Below are positions 11,751 to 21,912 of a stretch of 64,000 bases of DNA, piece by piece. A program made the position numbers and the translations under genes. This stretch comes from Cavia porcellus. Taxonomy: Eukaryota > Chordata > Mammalia > Rodentia > Caviidae. The notes below the pieces were generated by a model. That model did not search any database. It was not told where the DNA came from and saw nothing but the letters and a program-made list of their open reading frames with translations. Where the stretch lies: positions 141,830,982 to 141,894,981 of the forward strand of contig NW_026947484.1 of assembly GCF_034190915.1 (NCBI RefSeq). Reading direction: 5' to 3'. How positions within the stretch are numbered: the first letter of the stretch is position 1; every line of letters begins with the position of its first letter.

Positions 11751-12083
11751 TTGTTCCCACATATTTTCTTCCACTGTACATGGTTTTGAAAATAAATATT
11801 CTCTGGCATATCTACTTTTCTTATTATTTTTATAATAAGAGGATGGCTGTGGTACTTTTTGGGGATTCTCATTATTTTTGCATATATCCAAAATTTTCTG
11901 TGTCCTTCATATTTAAAGTATATAAAAGTAACTACTATGAGTTTGTTCATTATACAAAATGGACTGAAGGCCAGGGTCTGTCACTAGTCTTACTAGATAA
12001 AAATCCATACCACTTGTCAATGCAATTGTCCTAATGTTATCAATATCTTCTTTCCTGATAGTATTAGGAGACAAGAGTAGATA

Positions 12084-12985
12084 ACTCACTTGTGGTGAAA
12101 CACTATTTTGCTTAAATGGTTATGTTTTGACCTGTACTGTTTTATTGTTATATCCTCTTTTATCTCAATCTCCTTTTTATTATTTACTTTTTTATTTTTA
12201 TCTTTTTAATTAAGGAAAAAATAAATTAAAAATAGCAGGATATATTATAGTAACCCACTTTGATTTCCTATTAACTTGATTTGAAACCCTATATTGCTCT
12301 CACCATTTTGTTTTGACTGATTTTCTTCTATTCTGTTTTGCTTGATAGTACCAAGTTCGAGAGTATAGGCAACAACTGTGAAGACAATAAGATTCATTAT
12401 GACGCCCATTCTGGTTTGACCTTCTTTTGAAGTCCTGTAATGTCTCCAGTGTTTTGGTTTTATTTGTTACTGTTTTGTTCAATTTTATTATAACTGATGA
12501 TATAGGCAATTCTTTTTAAGATAGCCAGAGGCATTATGGTAACCATTGTTGATCACCTTGTTTTTTGTTTTTACATTATGTATTATGTCCATCCTTTTGA
12601 TTTGACTGACTCTGTTTTGTTATGTCACATTTGGTGTTATTCTCTTCAAAAAAAGTAATAAGAACTGTGTGCGTAATAAAACCGAAAATGTGTAATTGTC
12701 ATTGTATAAAAGAGAGGAAAAGTTATATCCTGCATGTATATTTAAGTGTGTAAGATAGATACCCATATTACTGAGTTTTGTTGGATCATTGAACAGAACT
12801 GTTTGCAGTCTCACTGTTTGAATGTCCACTTTATATGCTTTAATTTTGTAACTTGAACAACTATTTCTAAAATGACAATATGTAATCTATTAACTAGTAA
12901 TTTCCTACTGTTTATTTTTTCTGAAATTTTGTATAACTTGTACCCTTTTTTTTTCTGTTTCTCCTTAAATAAAATTAAAAAAAAA
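12084..12985 (+). mobile_element. 5'-truncated L1 tail with tandem ~150 bp units, TSD-flanked
   Basis: The element consists only of the 3' region of the L1 lineage also present at 49.6-51.5 kb. It holds several diverged AT-rich units (anchors AAACCCTATA at 12284 and AAGTCCTGTA at 12430, 146 bp apart) and the conserved end GTATAACTTGTACCC...CTCCTTAAATAAAATT plus poly(A). A perfect 11 bp TSD AAGAGTAGATA lies at 12073-12083 and 12986-12996. The 5' truncation point is ACTCACTTGTGGTGAAACAC. Confidence 0.9.
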
Positions 12986-12996
12986 AAGAGTAGATA

Positions 12997-13985
12997 TCCC
13001 AGAAATCTCATGTAGCAAAAATTTCACCCATGTAGCCTGTCCTTATCAAGTCTGTTCAGGCTTCCATGAAAACAAAAATATTGCTTCCATTCAAACAGAA
13101 GCATCTCTCGACACTGGGCACTGGGGTTGCCATAATACAGAGGGGAAAAGGCAGAGACTAGAGTTGACAGAAGATTGCAAGACCAATCAGAAATGTTGCC
13201 ATAATCACCCTATAGAGAATTTGTAACTTGTCAACTATATAACTGCTAATAAACTCTGGGTTATTGAACATACAGGATTTAGAAGCACTCCCTTGATTAG
13301 CTACAAGATGTGATTTGCTCAAGCTTAATTATATACCTAAGGCTACAGAGAGACTCTGCATGTCATTGTCATTGAGACACTAGGGCTTGGAGAATAGCTC
13401 TTATCCCAAAGGTGACTGAACATCCTGCCACAGAGCAAAGCAAGACCTGGTAGTCTTGTACTATCAATTAAAAGCTTAACTTCAAAGTGACACACATCAT
13501 TCCCTTTTAAGGCATTGTCCAGAGCTAGTCACATGGGTCCATCCTCTGCATTGATAAGGGTCCCAGTAGATGCTGAAAGCAACCAAAAAGTGCTCCAAGG
13601 ACCTCTTGGGCCTAATTTCAGTTTCTTACTATTCTGATTCTATTTTAGGAAGGTCAGATGGTAGAGACTGAAAAGCAAGTTTTACAACCCCATTACAGCT
13701 GTTAATGAGAGCTCAGCTCTGGGACTGGAACCTTTGCTCCATTTTGTGGACAATCCACTACCAAGAGGTATTTGCAGAGCTTTAGAGGGACCCTTCCCGA
13801 CTGAGAGGTTAGATTCGGCCTTTGGTGAGAGGAATTAGGGAGGCTCTTCCTCCCAATTCTGTTCCCACTAGCTACAGTCTGCACTTTCCAAAGCCCTTGG
13901 GCAAAGCACTAGGTTATTTCATTATCATGTTCCCCTGAGGGAGTGCAATATAAAGATGTGTGAGGTTGAACAAGGCCCAGGATGA
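12997..13985. other. Non-repetitive DNA, no gene seen
   Basis: No recognisable repeat or coding sequence. Short open frames only. Confidence 0.45.
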
Positions 13986-13990
13986 CGAGG

Positions 13991-14604
13991 TGATACAGGG
14001 CAATGGAACTCCCAACCTACTAGATGTTCCATAGAGCTTGAGTTCTCTAAAACCAAAGAACGAATTTTAAGAACAACAAAGATTAAGAGCAGAATATATT
14101 TATTGAGAGAAAGAGAGCTTCTGTTTGAGTGGGACAGAAAGGGTCCCAAGCAGGTTACCAGGGACTCTGCCTTTTTTAGGGATTTTATACAGTAAAATCA
14201 TGAGGTGAGATGGGTCCAAGGTGGGGAAAAATGGGAACTCCCAAAGGGGATATAAGGTGGGACAGAACTGTGGTCAACCGGTAAGATTTATTGCTCAGGT
14301 AGAATCGATTAAATCAGGAACAAATTGGGAAGCAAGTCACCTAGCAAGCAGGCATGCTTAATAGCAGTGACTTTTCCTGTATGGGATTGGGATGGTGACT
14401 CCTGAATTCCTGAGGGTGACAGAGAACTATTTAGACTGTCATTTCTTAGGATGTGGGTGCATTTGCTTGATCCTTTATTTTGAGATCTGGCCCACAGCGG
14501 AAGGTGCCTGTCTCCTCTTAAGGTTACAAGACATTCCGTCCTTTCTGCCGGCTCGTTGAGGGCCTAGACCTGTCTGACTGCCTATACTGTTTCTAAATAA
14601 CTCA
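13991..14604 (-). mobile_element. LTR-like interspersed repeat, copy 1
   Basis: It aligns along its length with 43308-43930, sharing TGATACAGGG, AACTCCCAACCTACTA, GGTGACTCCT and TTTCTAA(A/C)TAACTCAGCTGC. On the minus strand it would run TGAGTTA...TGTATCA, with an AATAAA at 14098-14103 in the position of an LTR polyadenylation signal. No internal retroviral gene is adjacent and no clear TSD was found, so a solo LTR is the best reading. Confidence 0.55.
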
Positions 14605-15540
14605 GCTGCGGTACTGGAACGCAGGACTGCAGAATGATGTCCCTACGATGGTGCCCCCACCCTTAAAAAAGTGGGAGAAGGAGGTGTTTGCTCTCCTTTG
14701 AAACCTCTTAGCAAGCTGCCCGCCCCATCCAGACCTGTGGCCCACGCAGCAAAAAGGGGAAGACTCAGAGGTGAGGATACCAACTTAGGCCCACTCTCAT
14801 CTTTGACCTCTCAGGAGCTCTCCACTTTGTACAAAGTGGAGGGGAGACCCGCCAACGTAGGGCTTGTATGGGGTCAGAAAGTCCCCAGAATTCCCAATGC
14901 CCCACATCTGCCTGGCGAGTCAGTGCTAGCTCTTGTGCGGGTTGAGTCCCCAACCCACAGACCCAATCTTGACACCCCTCCCCCCATCTCTACTACTACT
15001 TTAGCCCAATGAAGGGAAAGCTGGACTATGAACTTTGGGGTTTGAGCAAAGGGGTCATTTGGGCTTCAACTGGAAGGCAGCGCCACCTAGCGGGAAAAGT
15101 GCAGATCTAGAGGGAAAAGGCGCAGATCCTGCGCTCCGCAGTGCCCTGGCCAGGGCGCTCCCCATCCCAGACACCAAGGTCACTTCTTCAAAGAGTACCC
15201 TTGTCCCCAGATCCTCTCCCGCTCCCACTCCTCTTGAAGGAGCCACGACAGACTTACATGGTCTAGTTCGACTCATCCATAGGCACAGCGAAAGCCTGCC
15301 ACTCCTGCAAAGAGATCGGACCTCAGCCCTTCAGCCGGTCTTGTATCTGTACCTCCGAGCCCTTCAGGGATCTGCAGCTCTCTGCTTGCAAACCTGCAAA
15401 CCGTCCCTACCCCCACGGCGCTGCGCAAGTCCTCAGGAAATACGCCAAGAGGAGGACGAGAACTTACCATATCCCAGCTAGATATGCGCAGCAGGACTGT
15501 CTGTCAGAATCGCCCCAGCCTTACTTCACTCACTGTATCC
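14605..15540. other. GC-rich segment with scattered CpGs
   Basis: This ~0.9 kb block is clearly more GC-rich than its surroundings and holds several CpGs. The open frame 15035-15481 has no recognisable domain and is overlapped by minus-strand frames of similar length, so I do not call a gene. It could be a weak CpG island or a regulatory element. Confidence 0.4.
15075..15096 (-). promoter_or_regulatory. Candidate CTCF-binding motif
   Basis: GGCAGCGCCACCTAGCGGG matches the reverse complement of the CTCF core (consensus about CCNNNAGGGGGCGC; variants GCGCCACCTAG are common). It sits in the GC-rich block. The call is from the motif alone. Confidence 0.45.
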
Positions 15541-15798
15541 TCAGGAACCCCAAGCCAGCAAGCCTGTCAAGGTCTGCCATCATTCCCAACTTCTCCTTTC
15601 CATTCCTTGATCCACTTCATGACCCTACTCCTATTGTTATGACAGTCCTCCTTGCATGACACCTGTTCCTGAATGGGATGGATGGTTGTAAGTACAGAGA
15701 CAAAGGGAATTCCAATGTTTAAGAATGAGCAACCTTTTATTGCATTTCCTCATTTACTAACTGCCTATTTAAATATTCTTTCAGTGTGTCTAATAATT

Positions 15799-16516
15799 TT
15801 TTAAATTTTATTTTAGAGAGAACAAAACCAAGCAAAGTAAAACAGAATAAAGCCAATCAAAATCAGACAACGTAGGTGACACAGATCTCAAAACAAGGCA
15901 ATAGGAAATCAACAATGGTTACCATAATGCCTCTTATTGTCTTCAGAATAGCTGTTCATACATTCAGACAGGAAAATCAAACAAAACAGCAACAGAATAG
16001 AACCAATAAAAATAAAACAATGAATGCAATATAGGATTTCAAAACAAGACAATAGTAAATACAAACTGGTTACCATAATAGATTTTGTTATCTCTGAAAT
16101 AGTTACCCATGCCATCAGATACAACAAAATCAAACAATATAAAACAGAACAAAGCCCAAACAAATAACACAATTAGAATGATACAGGATTTCAGAGCAAG
16201 ATAATGGGAAATTGACAATGGCACCACCTTCAGAAGGAGACCCCCTATAGAAGATACACTGCATATTGTTATCCTCTCAATCAAGCTACTGGTTTTAGGC
16301 CAGCAAAGTCAGTGAAACATTAAAAGCATTAAGTCATATTTTATCTCACTAGCTAGCATCGCAGCTTGTGTCTCTCCAGATCAGCCGATCACTTCCGGGG
16401 CTGGACATTGGCTCTCCTTGTCTTCCTGCCTGTGTGCACCAGAAAAGGCTGGCGCCTGGCTCTCCTCCAGTCAGTTCACACATGGCACCAACTCACAAGA
16501 GGTCTTAGCTTTTTAA
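15799..16516 (-). mobile_element. Composite non-autonomous retroposon: GC-rich head + three ~150 bp units + A-rich tail
   Basis: On the minus strand the element starts with a GC-rich head (about 16516-16380, including the palindrome-like CAGGCGCCAGCC). It continues into three AT-rich units whose TTTC/TCTC anchors lie at 16189, 16037 and 15886 (periods 152 and 151 bp), and ends in an A/T-rich tail (about 15830-15799). A perfect 13 bp TSD GTGTCTAATAATT flanks it (15786-15798, 16517-16529), so all 718 bp moved as one unit. It has no ORF. The AT-rich units are shared with the 3' array of one L1 lineage in this window. A related copy with a longer head lies at 48.5-49.4 kb. I know no named family for it. 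Confidence 0.8.
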
Positions 16517-16529
16517 GTGTCTAATAATT

Positions 16530-16918
16530 CTTAAGTTTCTTGTGTTTTTCAGACATAAGTTTTACTATGTATAAGTAAAATAGTAACTTTGCCTGAAGAT
16601 CTCTAGTAATTTGTACCACTTAATTTTCTTGTCTAAACATTAAATAAGCTAACACTTCCAGAACAATGTAAAACAGTAGGTATAATAGGAAGGAATCTTG
16701 TCTTGCTCCTAGTATTAATAGAAATGATGCTGTATTTTACTGTTGGAGATGGAATTTTGAGATATATATTTATTATGATAAACACTATTTATCCATTATC
16801 ATGTTACTTAGATTGGTGCAAGTGAATGTAAGATTTTACCAGAAGATAATATTGAGTTTCTTCTTTGCTTTACTAGTATGTTTGCTCATACACATACTGA
16901 TGGATTTTCTAGCATTTT
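16530..16918. other. Nothing recognised
   Basis: AT-rich unique DNA without ORFs or repeats. Confidence 0.45.
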
Positions 16919-16931
16919 AAAACTGAATCCT

Positions 16932-17049
16932 GGGGCTGGGGATTTAGCTCAGTGGCATAAGGGCCTGCCTTGCAAGCAGGCAGTCGTGAGTTTGATCCCT
17001 GGTACCGATAAAAAGGAAAAAGACAAAAAAAAAAAAGAAAAAGAAAAAG
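16932..17049 (+). mobile_element. ID SINE, young subfamily
   Basis: A complete body (GGGGCTGGGGATTTAGCTCA...GTACCGATAAAAA) has an extended A-rich tail. A perfect 13 bp TSD AAAACTGAATCCT lies at 16919-16931 and 17050-17062. Confidence 0.96.
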
Positions 17050-17179
17050 AAAACTGAATCCTACTCCATTTGTTATGATGCATTCTATTCTTTTAACCTA
17101 ACAAATTGGTTTGGTAATATCTTATTTAAGATTTTAAATGAAAAAAAAATTTTTTTTTATTTATTTATTTTTTTTTTAA

Positions 17180-17266
17180 TTTTTTTTTTTGGGTACTGGG
17201 GATCAAACTCATGACGTTGCACTTGCCAGGCAGGCAACTTATGCCGCTGAGGTAAATCCCGGCCCA
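17180..17266 (-). mobile_element. ID SINE
   Basis: Antisense copy: poly(T), GGGTACTGGGGATCAAACTC, then CAGGCAACTTATGCCGCTGAG and AATCCCGGCCC. The tail lies in a long T-rich tract beginning near 17150. Confidence 0.88.
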
Positions 17267-17940
17267 TTTCAATGAATTTTTATAATTGAGGTTATACTAT
17301 CACTAGATAGCCTGCTCCTAAAAGTGAATCATCAACTAAACCTTACTGGGTTCTGAGTTGCTCACCTCTCCCTCTGGCGTTAGATTCCAGATTCTTCTTG
17401 CCTCAAACACAGAATTGGAAAAAATGGACTAACATGCAGTGACAGAAATTACTCAAGAAAGTAAAAGTGAAGAGTGGGGGAGAAACTGCTCTGTAGAATG
17501 AGCTTGGGCCAAGAAAAGAGAAAATGAGGGCAAAAGCAAAAATAAAATTACTGACTGCATCTGGGAAATGCAGAGTGGGCTATTTTGGAAAGTTATGATG
17601 GCAAATGCTTCATAATGTCATTGTGTCATTTACACTGTCCAAATCCAAAGAAACCCCAAGAATTTCTACACATGAGTCCTGAGAGGTGGTGCTGGGATCC
17701 CAGGGCTCAGGCTAGAGTCAAGTCTAGAACATCCTATTAAAAACCTGCAAAAGTTCTGCTGAGAAGCCCAGTTGCAGAGCTTTGGGAAGCGTTCTGCATG
17801 TGTGACCAGGATCTTGTAATTAACAGGCCATGCCTACTACCCTGGCCAGCCTTGCCACCCCCTACTCTCTATCTCAGTATCACTCTTTTTATGCTTCCTT
17901 TGCATCAAAATTGTTTTGAGGAATTTTCTTGTAAATTAGT
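17267..17940. other. Non-repetitive DNA, no gene seen
   Basis: No recognisable element or coding exon. Confidence 0.45.
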
Positions 17941-18112
17941 AGTGCAGGGTATGGTGGTACATACCTATAATCCCAGCTACTATGAAGGCTGAGGAAGAAG
18001 GATCAAATGTCGGAGCCCAGTCTGAGAAATTTAACAAAACCCTGACTCAAAATAAAAAATAAAAAAGAACTTCCTGGGTTCAATCCCCAGTATAACAAAA
18101 TAAAAAGAAAGA
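17941..18112 (+). mobile_element. B1 + ID-like composite SINE
   Basis: A B1 half (GGTATGGTGGTACATACCTATAATCCCAGC) is followed by an A-rich linker and an ID 3' half (CCTGGGTTCAATCCCCAGTA), with an A-rich tail. Confidence 0.75.
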
Positions 18113-18354
18113 ATGAGAGAGAGAAAAAAACAAGAAAATAACTAACCAACATAATACTTTCTGAATAGTATCAACAATGTTTTTGATTTAGTGTATGACT
18201 GTTGTATTTTTATTGTATATAAAATTATATATTTTAATTGATATATGATTATGGAATGTAGTGTGATATTTCAATACATATAAATGATGTATGATAATCA
18301 GTTCAGGTTGTTTTTCTGAATTTGGTCATTTGACTTTTTTTTATAATATTTTTC

Positions 18355-19654
18355 TTTTATTTATTTATTTATTTTTAATTTTATTTAAGGAGAAAAGAAA
18401 AAAAAGCAGAGAAAGGGTACAAGTTATACAGATTTGCAGAAAAAAAATGAACAGTAGGAAATCACTAGTTAATGGATTACATATTGTCATCTTAGAAATA
18501 ATTGTTCAAGTCACAAAATTAAAGCTTGTAAAGTGGACATTCCATCAATGATACTGCAAACAGTTCTGTTCAATGATCCAATAAAACTCTGTGATATCAT
18601 TTTCTGTCTTATACACTTAAATATACATGCAGTTATATAGTTTAGAGCACTTTCTTTTCCTCTCTTTTGTACAATTTGGGTTTCATTGCTCCTACGGTTC
18701 TTACTACTTTTTTGGAAGAGAGTAAAACCAAATGTGACATAACAGAACAGAATCGGTCAAGTCAAAAGGGTGGACATAATAGATAATGTGAAAACATAAT
18801 ACAAGGTGATCAACAATGGTTACCATAATGCCTCCCGCTATCTCTAATAGAATTGCCTATATCGTTAGTTATAATACAATTGAACAAAACAGTAAAGAAT
18901 AAAACCGACAAAACCAAAACATTGGAGACATTGTAGGTCTTCAAAAGTAGATAAAAGTCAACGAGAATGGGCATTATAATGAGTCTCATTATCTTCACAG
19001 CTGATGCCTAAATTTTCGAACCTGATACTATCCAGCAAAACAGAATAGGGGAACATCAGTTAAAAACCAGATGGTAAGAGTAATACAGGGCTTTAAATTG
19101 AGGTAATGGAAAGTCAAAGTGGGTTACTATAATATATCCTGCTATTTTTTTTCCTTTAATTAAAAGGATAAAAATAAAAAAGTAAATAATGGAGTGGAGA
19201 TTGAGATAAAAGAGGGCATAACAACGAAACAGCACAGATCAAAACATAACCATTTAAGCAGAATAGTGTTTCACCACCAGATAATCCTGACCTAAAAGTA
19301 GTTACCATATTGTCTCTTTCCTTGAAATCCTTGAGTACAACTTCGTATACTGTAGCATTAAGTATATCAAAACAATGTAAAACCATTTAAGAGAATGACA
19401 GCATTACAGAGTATTTAGAATCGACTAACAGAAAATGAACAATGGTTTCTGTATAATCTCCTTGTCTTTAAAAGGTTTTTGCTTATACTATTGTACATAA
19501 TAAAATCCAGTAAGATACAACCTATTTAGACCATTGGAGACAGAAGGACAAAAGCTAGATGAGACTTCAAAACAAGATGATACTAAATCAGTATTACCTA
19601 TTAAGATGTCATTTTCTCCAAAATAGCTGTTCCTATCATCCAATCTTCTCTGCC
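18355..19654 (-). repeat. 3' array of diverged ~150 bp units in the ORF1-only element
   Basis: Reading the minus strand, the segments resemble each other and the units at 12.1-13.0, 15.8-16.3, 48.5-48.9 and 50.4-51.4 kb. Repeated landmarks on the plus strand are CTTCAAAA(C/G) followed by ~20-25 bp and a GGTTACCATAAT-like motif (for example near 18815, 18936, 19088 and 19564). It ends in the conserved AAATAAAATT and an (AAAT)n tail at about 18356-18380. Confidence 0.75.
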
Positions 19655-20737
19655 TCATTTCTGTTGAGCTCTTATTCTGTCAGTAGCTGTCAGTTTGTCT
19701 TCTTCACTTTGTTCTCTGCTCCATTCGTTGTGGCCTCCACTATTTCTGGATTCTTTGTATTTTTCTTTTTTTAGAATATCCTGCAATACTCTCTGCAGAG
19801 TTGAATTGGTGGTTGCAAATTCCCCCAGTTCCTCTTTATCCTGGAAGCACCTTGTTTTTCCATCAATTTCCAGGGACAGTTGTGCAGTATATCTCAATCT
19901 TGGCTGGAGATTATTATCTTTCAAAGCTTGAATTATTTCCCCCCACGCTCTTCATGATTTGATGGTTTGTGCAGAGAAATCTGCTGTAATTCTGATGGGT
20001 GCCCCCTTGTAAGTGGTCTGTTTCTTGTCTCTGACAGCTTTTAATATTCTGTTCTTGTATTGAATTTCTGGAATTTTTATTATTATATGCCTGGGTGTTG
20101 CTCTGTTTGGGTTGTAGGTAGCTAGGGTCCTGTATGCCTCATACATCTGAGTATCTTTACCTTTTGCTAAATTAGGAAAATTCTCCTGGATTATTTCTGT
20201 GGGTAGCTTTTGTAGTTCATTTGTTTGTGTCCCTACTTCTTCTTTTATGTTCTTAATCCTTAAGTTATGGATCCTCTTATCATCTTCTTGTCTTTGTATT
20301 ATTGCTGTTTGTTTCTTTGTTATTTTTAAGAAGTTTTTCATTTCATTCTCCCATATTACAATTCTGCCCTCCAGTTCAGATAGTCTGTCCTTAGTTTCTT
20401 TCAAGCTGTTATGCCAGTCTTGGATAGACTTCTTAGTATCTTGATAGTCCCTTTGAACCTGCTTCACGTACTCTATGCTTTCTCTGTTTTCTCCATCAAA
20501 CAATTCTCCCCTCTTTTTCTGTTCTTCCATTCCACCATCTGTTTTTTCTTGGGTGGTGCTTAGCATTTCTCTAACTATTTTGCATACTTCTAGTTTCAGG
20601 TCGTTGATAACTTCATTCCTGAATTGGTCTATGAGGCTCTCTATATGGTGCCTTATGTGTATTGGTGCGGTGTCCGCTATTGCCTGTTTCTCAGAATTGG
20701 GGGCCGAGGAGCCTTTCTTGTTGCTGCCTCTTCCCAT
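19655..20737 (-). pseudogene. LINE-1 ORF1-type RNA-binding protein frame with one stop
   Basis: The frame starts at ATG (MGRGSNKKGS) and runs 261 codons to an in-frame TGA at 19952-19954, then stays open in the same frame for 98 more codons to 19655. The stop lies where related copies at 27.77 and 36.24 kb encode SRRAW, so a CGA-to-TGA (CpG decay) change explains it. Visible parts are a basic N-terminus, a charged coiled-coil stretch about residues 30-150, an RRM-type start (HNLRIKNIKEE, 157-167) and the C-terminal domain (RHIIIKIPE at 216-224, RITADFSAQ at 249-257). L1 ORF1 proteins form trimers that bind RNA and act as nucleic-acid chaperones in retrotransposition. Unlike other L1 remnants here it has no frameshift, so it decayed recently. 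Confidence 0.9.
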
Positions 20738-20739
20738 AT

Positions 20740-21458
20740 TCCCTGTTCCTTATATATGCAAGCTTATATGAGAGGCCCAGCTTCTCTCCCTGTCAGCCAC
20801 AGCCTGATCGAATTGCGCCGGTTAGGTGTTCCCACTCACTGCTGCGCACCAGGCAGCCTACGCGGGGCCCGCCCCTCCCGGCCTCCGTCGGGCTCTGGGA
20901 TCTGGGTTGGGCCAGCCTACAGGGTCCGCCGGCAGCGTCACGCAGGCCAGGCACTTTTCACCAATCCCACCCGAGAGGGGAATGTGTGGCTGGAGTCGCC
21001 ACTGCGCCCTGCTCCCGCAGGACTGCTCGGGCCCAGAAAGTCCGCTGGAGTCAAACTGTGGTGGAGTGTCAGTTTCTCTCACTCACCTGGCCACAAGTCA
21101 GAACATGCCTCCCTGCCCGTCCTGTTTTCGACTCCGTTCGCAGACTCCCGTTCTCAGAGTTTCCGCGCGTCTCTCTCCTTGCCGAGCTGATGTAGAGGCA
21201 GCCAGCCACCGCGCGGCGGGAAACCCAAATCGCGGCTTCCAATGGCTCGGGGTCCAGCAGAGGCTTTTCTGTTCCTGTTTTAGCACCAGGACTGCATTCC
21301 AAGTTGGTTTCTCTCAGCCGAGTTCGTTCCTGAGTCAGCAGAGCATAACTCCACCTGCTTATGTCTCTTTAGTCCGCACCATACCTGGCTTCTGAGCCTA
21401 GTTTTTCAGAGAGCCTCCGGTAGTTGCTGTTATCTGTCCCCCATGTTCTCCCGGAAGC
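20740..21458 (-). promoter_or_regulatory. CpG-rich 5' UTR/promoter of the ORF1-only element
   Basis: This ~720 bp is the most CpG-rich stretch of the window (GCCGGCGG, CCGCCGCGCGG and others). It lies upstream of ORF1 inside the TSD-bounded element, as an L1 internal promoter does. The long plus-strand open frames here are antisense by-products of high GC. Retained CpGs suggest a young insertion. Confidence 0.7.
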
Positions 21459-21663
21459 TTTTATAATATTTTTCAATTGCTTTTCTAACATTTTAGCACA
21501 GAGTAATACAAAAACCTCTTATTTTTATGATTATTTCTCATTTTTATTGCTAGTTTCCACTCTTTTCCTTTTCTGCTGTATTGATCAGTTTTACTTATTT
21601 ACTTATTTATTTTTGTATTTTTTCCCACCAGTAGAGAAATTAGCTGGAATTTAAGGAATGATT

Positions 21664-21912
21664 TTATAGTCAGAAGCTGGGTATGGTGGTGGTGTAATCT
21701 CAGCACTTGGAAAGATAAGGCAGGAGGATCATTGCAAGTTCAAGACCAGTCTAGGCTACAAAGCGAGCTCAAAGCCAGCCTGAACTGCATAATAGTGCCC
21801 TGTTTCAAAAAGACAAAAAAATTAACGGGGAGGTTTTAGCTCAGTGGTACAAGCACCTGATAGCAATTGCAAAGTCATGAGTTCAACCCCCAGTACCACA
21901 CACAAAAAACAT
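21664..21912 (+). mobile_element. B1 (with internal duplication) + ID SINE
   Basis: A B1 body carries the duplicated GGCTACAAAGCGAGCTCAAA / GCCTGAACTGCATAATAG segment. It is followed by an ID-like part (GGTTTTAGCTCAGTGGTACAAGC...GAGTTCAACCCCCAGTACCA) and an A-rich tail. Confidence 0.85.

Larger units (their letters stand above)
18355..21458 (-). mobile_element. Full-length ORF1-only LINE-1 derivative (half-L1/HAL1-like)
   Basis: This is a complete 3.1 kb insertion bounded by a perfect 16 bp TSD TTTTATAATATTTTTC (18339-18354 and 21459-21474). On the minus strand it has a CpG-rich 5' UTR (about 21458-20738), an ORF1 frame (20737-19655) and an AT-rich 3' region of ~1.3 kb. That region is built from the ~150 bp units and ends TAACTTGTACCC...AAATAAAATT plus (AAAT)n. 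No endonuclease or reverse transcriptase frame lies between ORF1 and the 3' region. This is the defining layout of HAL1-type elements, known from mammals as L1 derivatives that borrow ORF2 protein. The 5' start GCTTCCGGGAGAACATGGG looks like a true L1 start. Internal deletion of an ordinary L1 is the alternative origin. Confidence 0.85.

Noticed and set aside
15035..15481. 148-codon ORF in a GC-rich block
   Set aside because: No recognisable motif, overlapping minus-strand ORFs of similar length, and no splice or polyadenylation context. Kept only as a GC-rich segment.
15799..16516. Satellite or CRISPR-like array (regular ~150 bp repeats)
   Set aside because: The units are diverged, lack repeat-spacer structure, and sit inside TSD-flanked insertions with A-rich 3' ends, so they are parts of retroposons.
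20624..21395. Long overlapping plus-strand ORFs (177-189 codons) in three frames
   Set aside because: They lie antisense to the CpG-rich 5' UTR of the ORF1-only element. GC richness alone makes stop codons rare, and no domain is recognisable.
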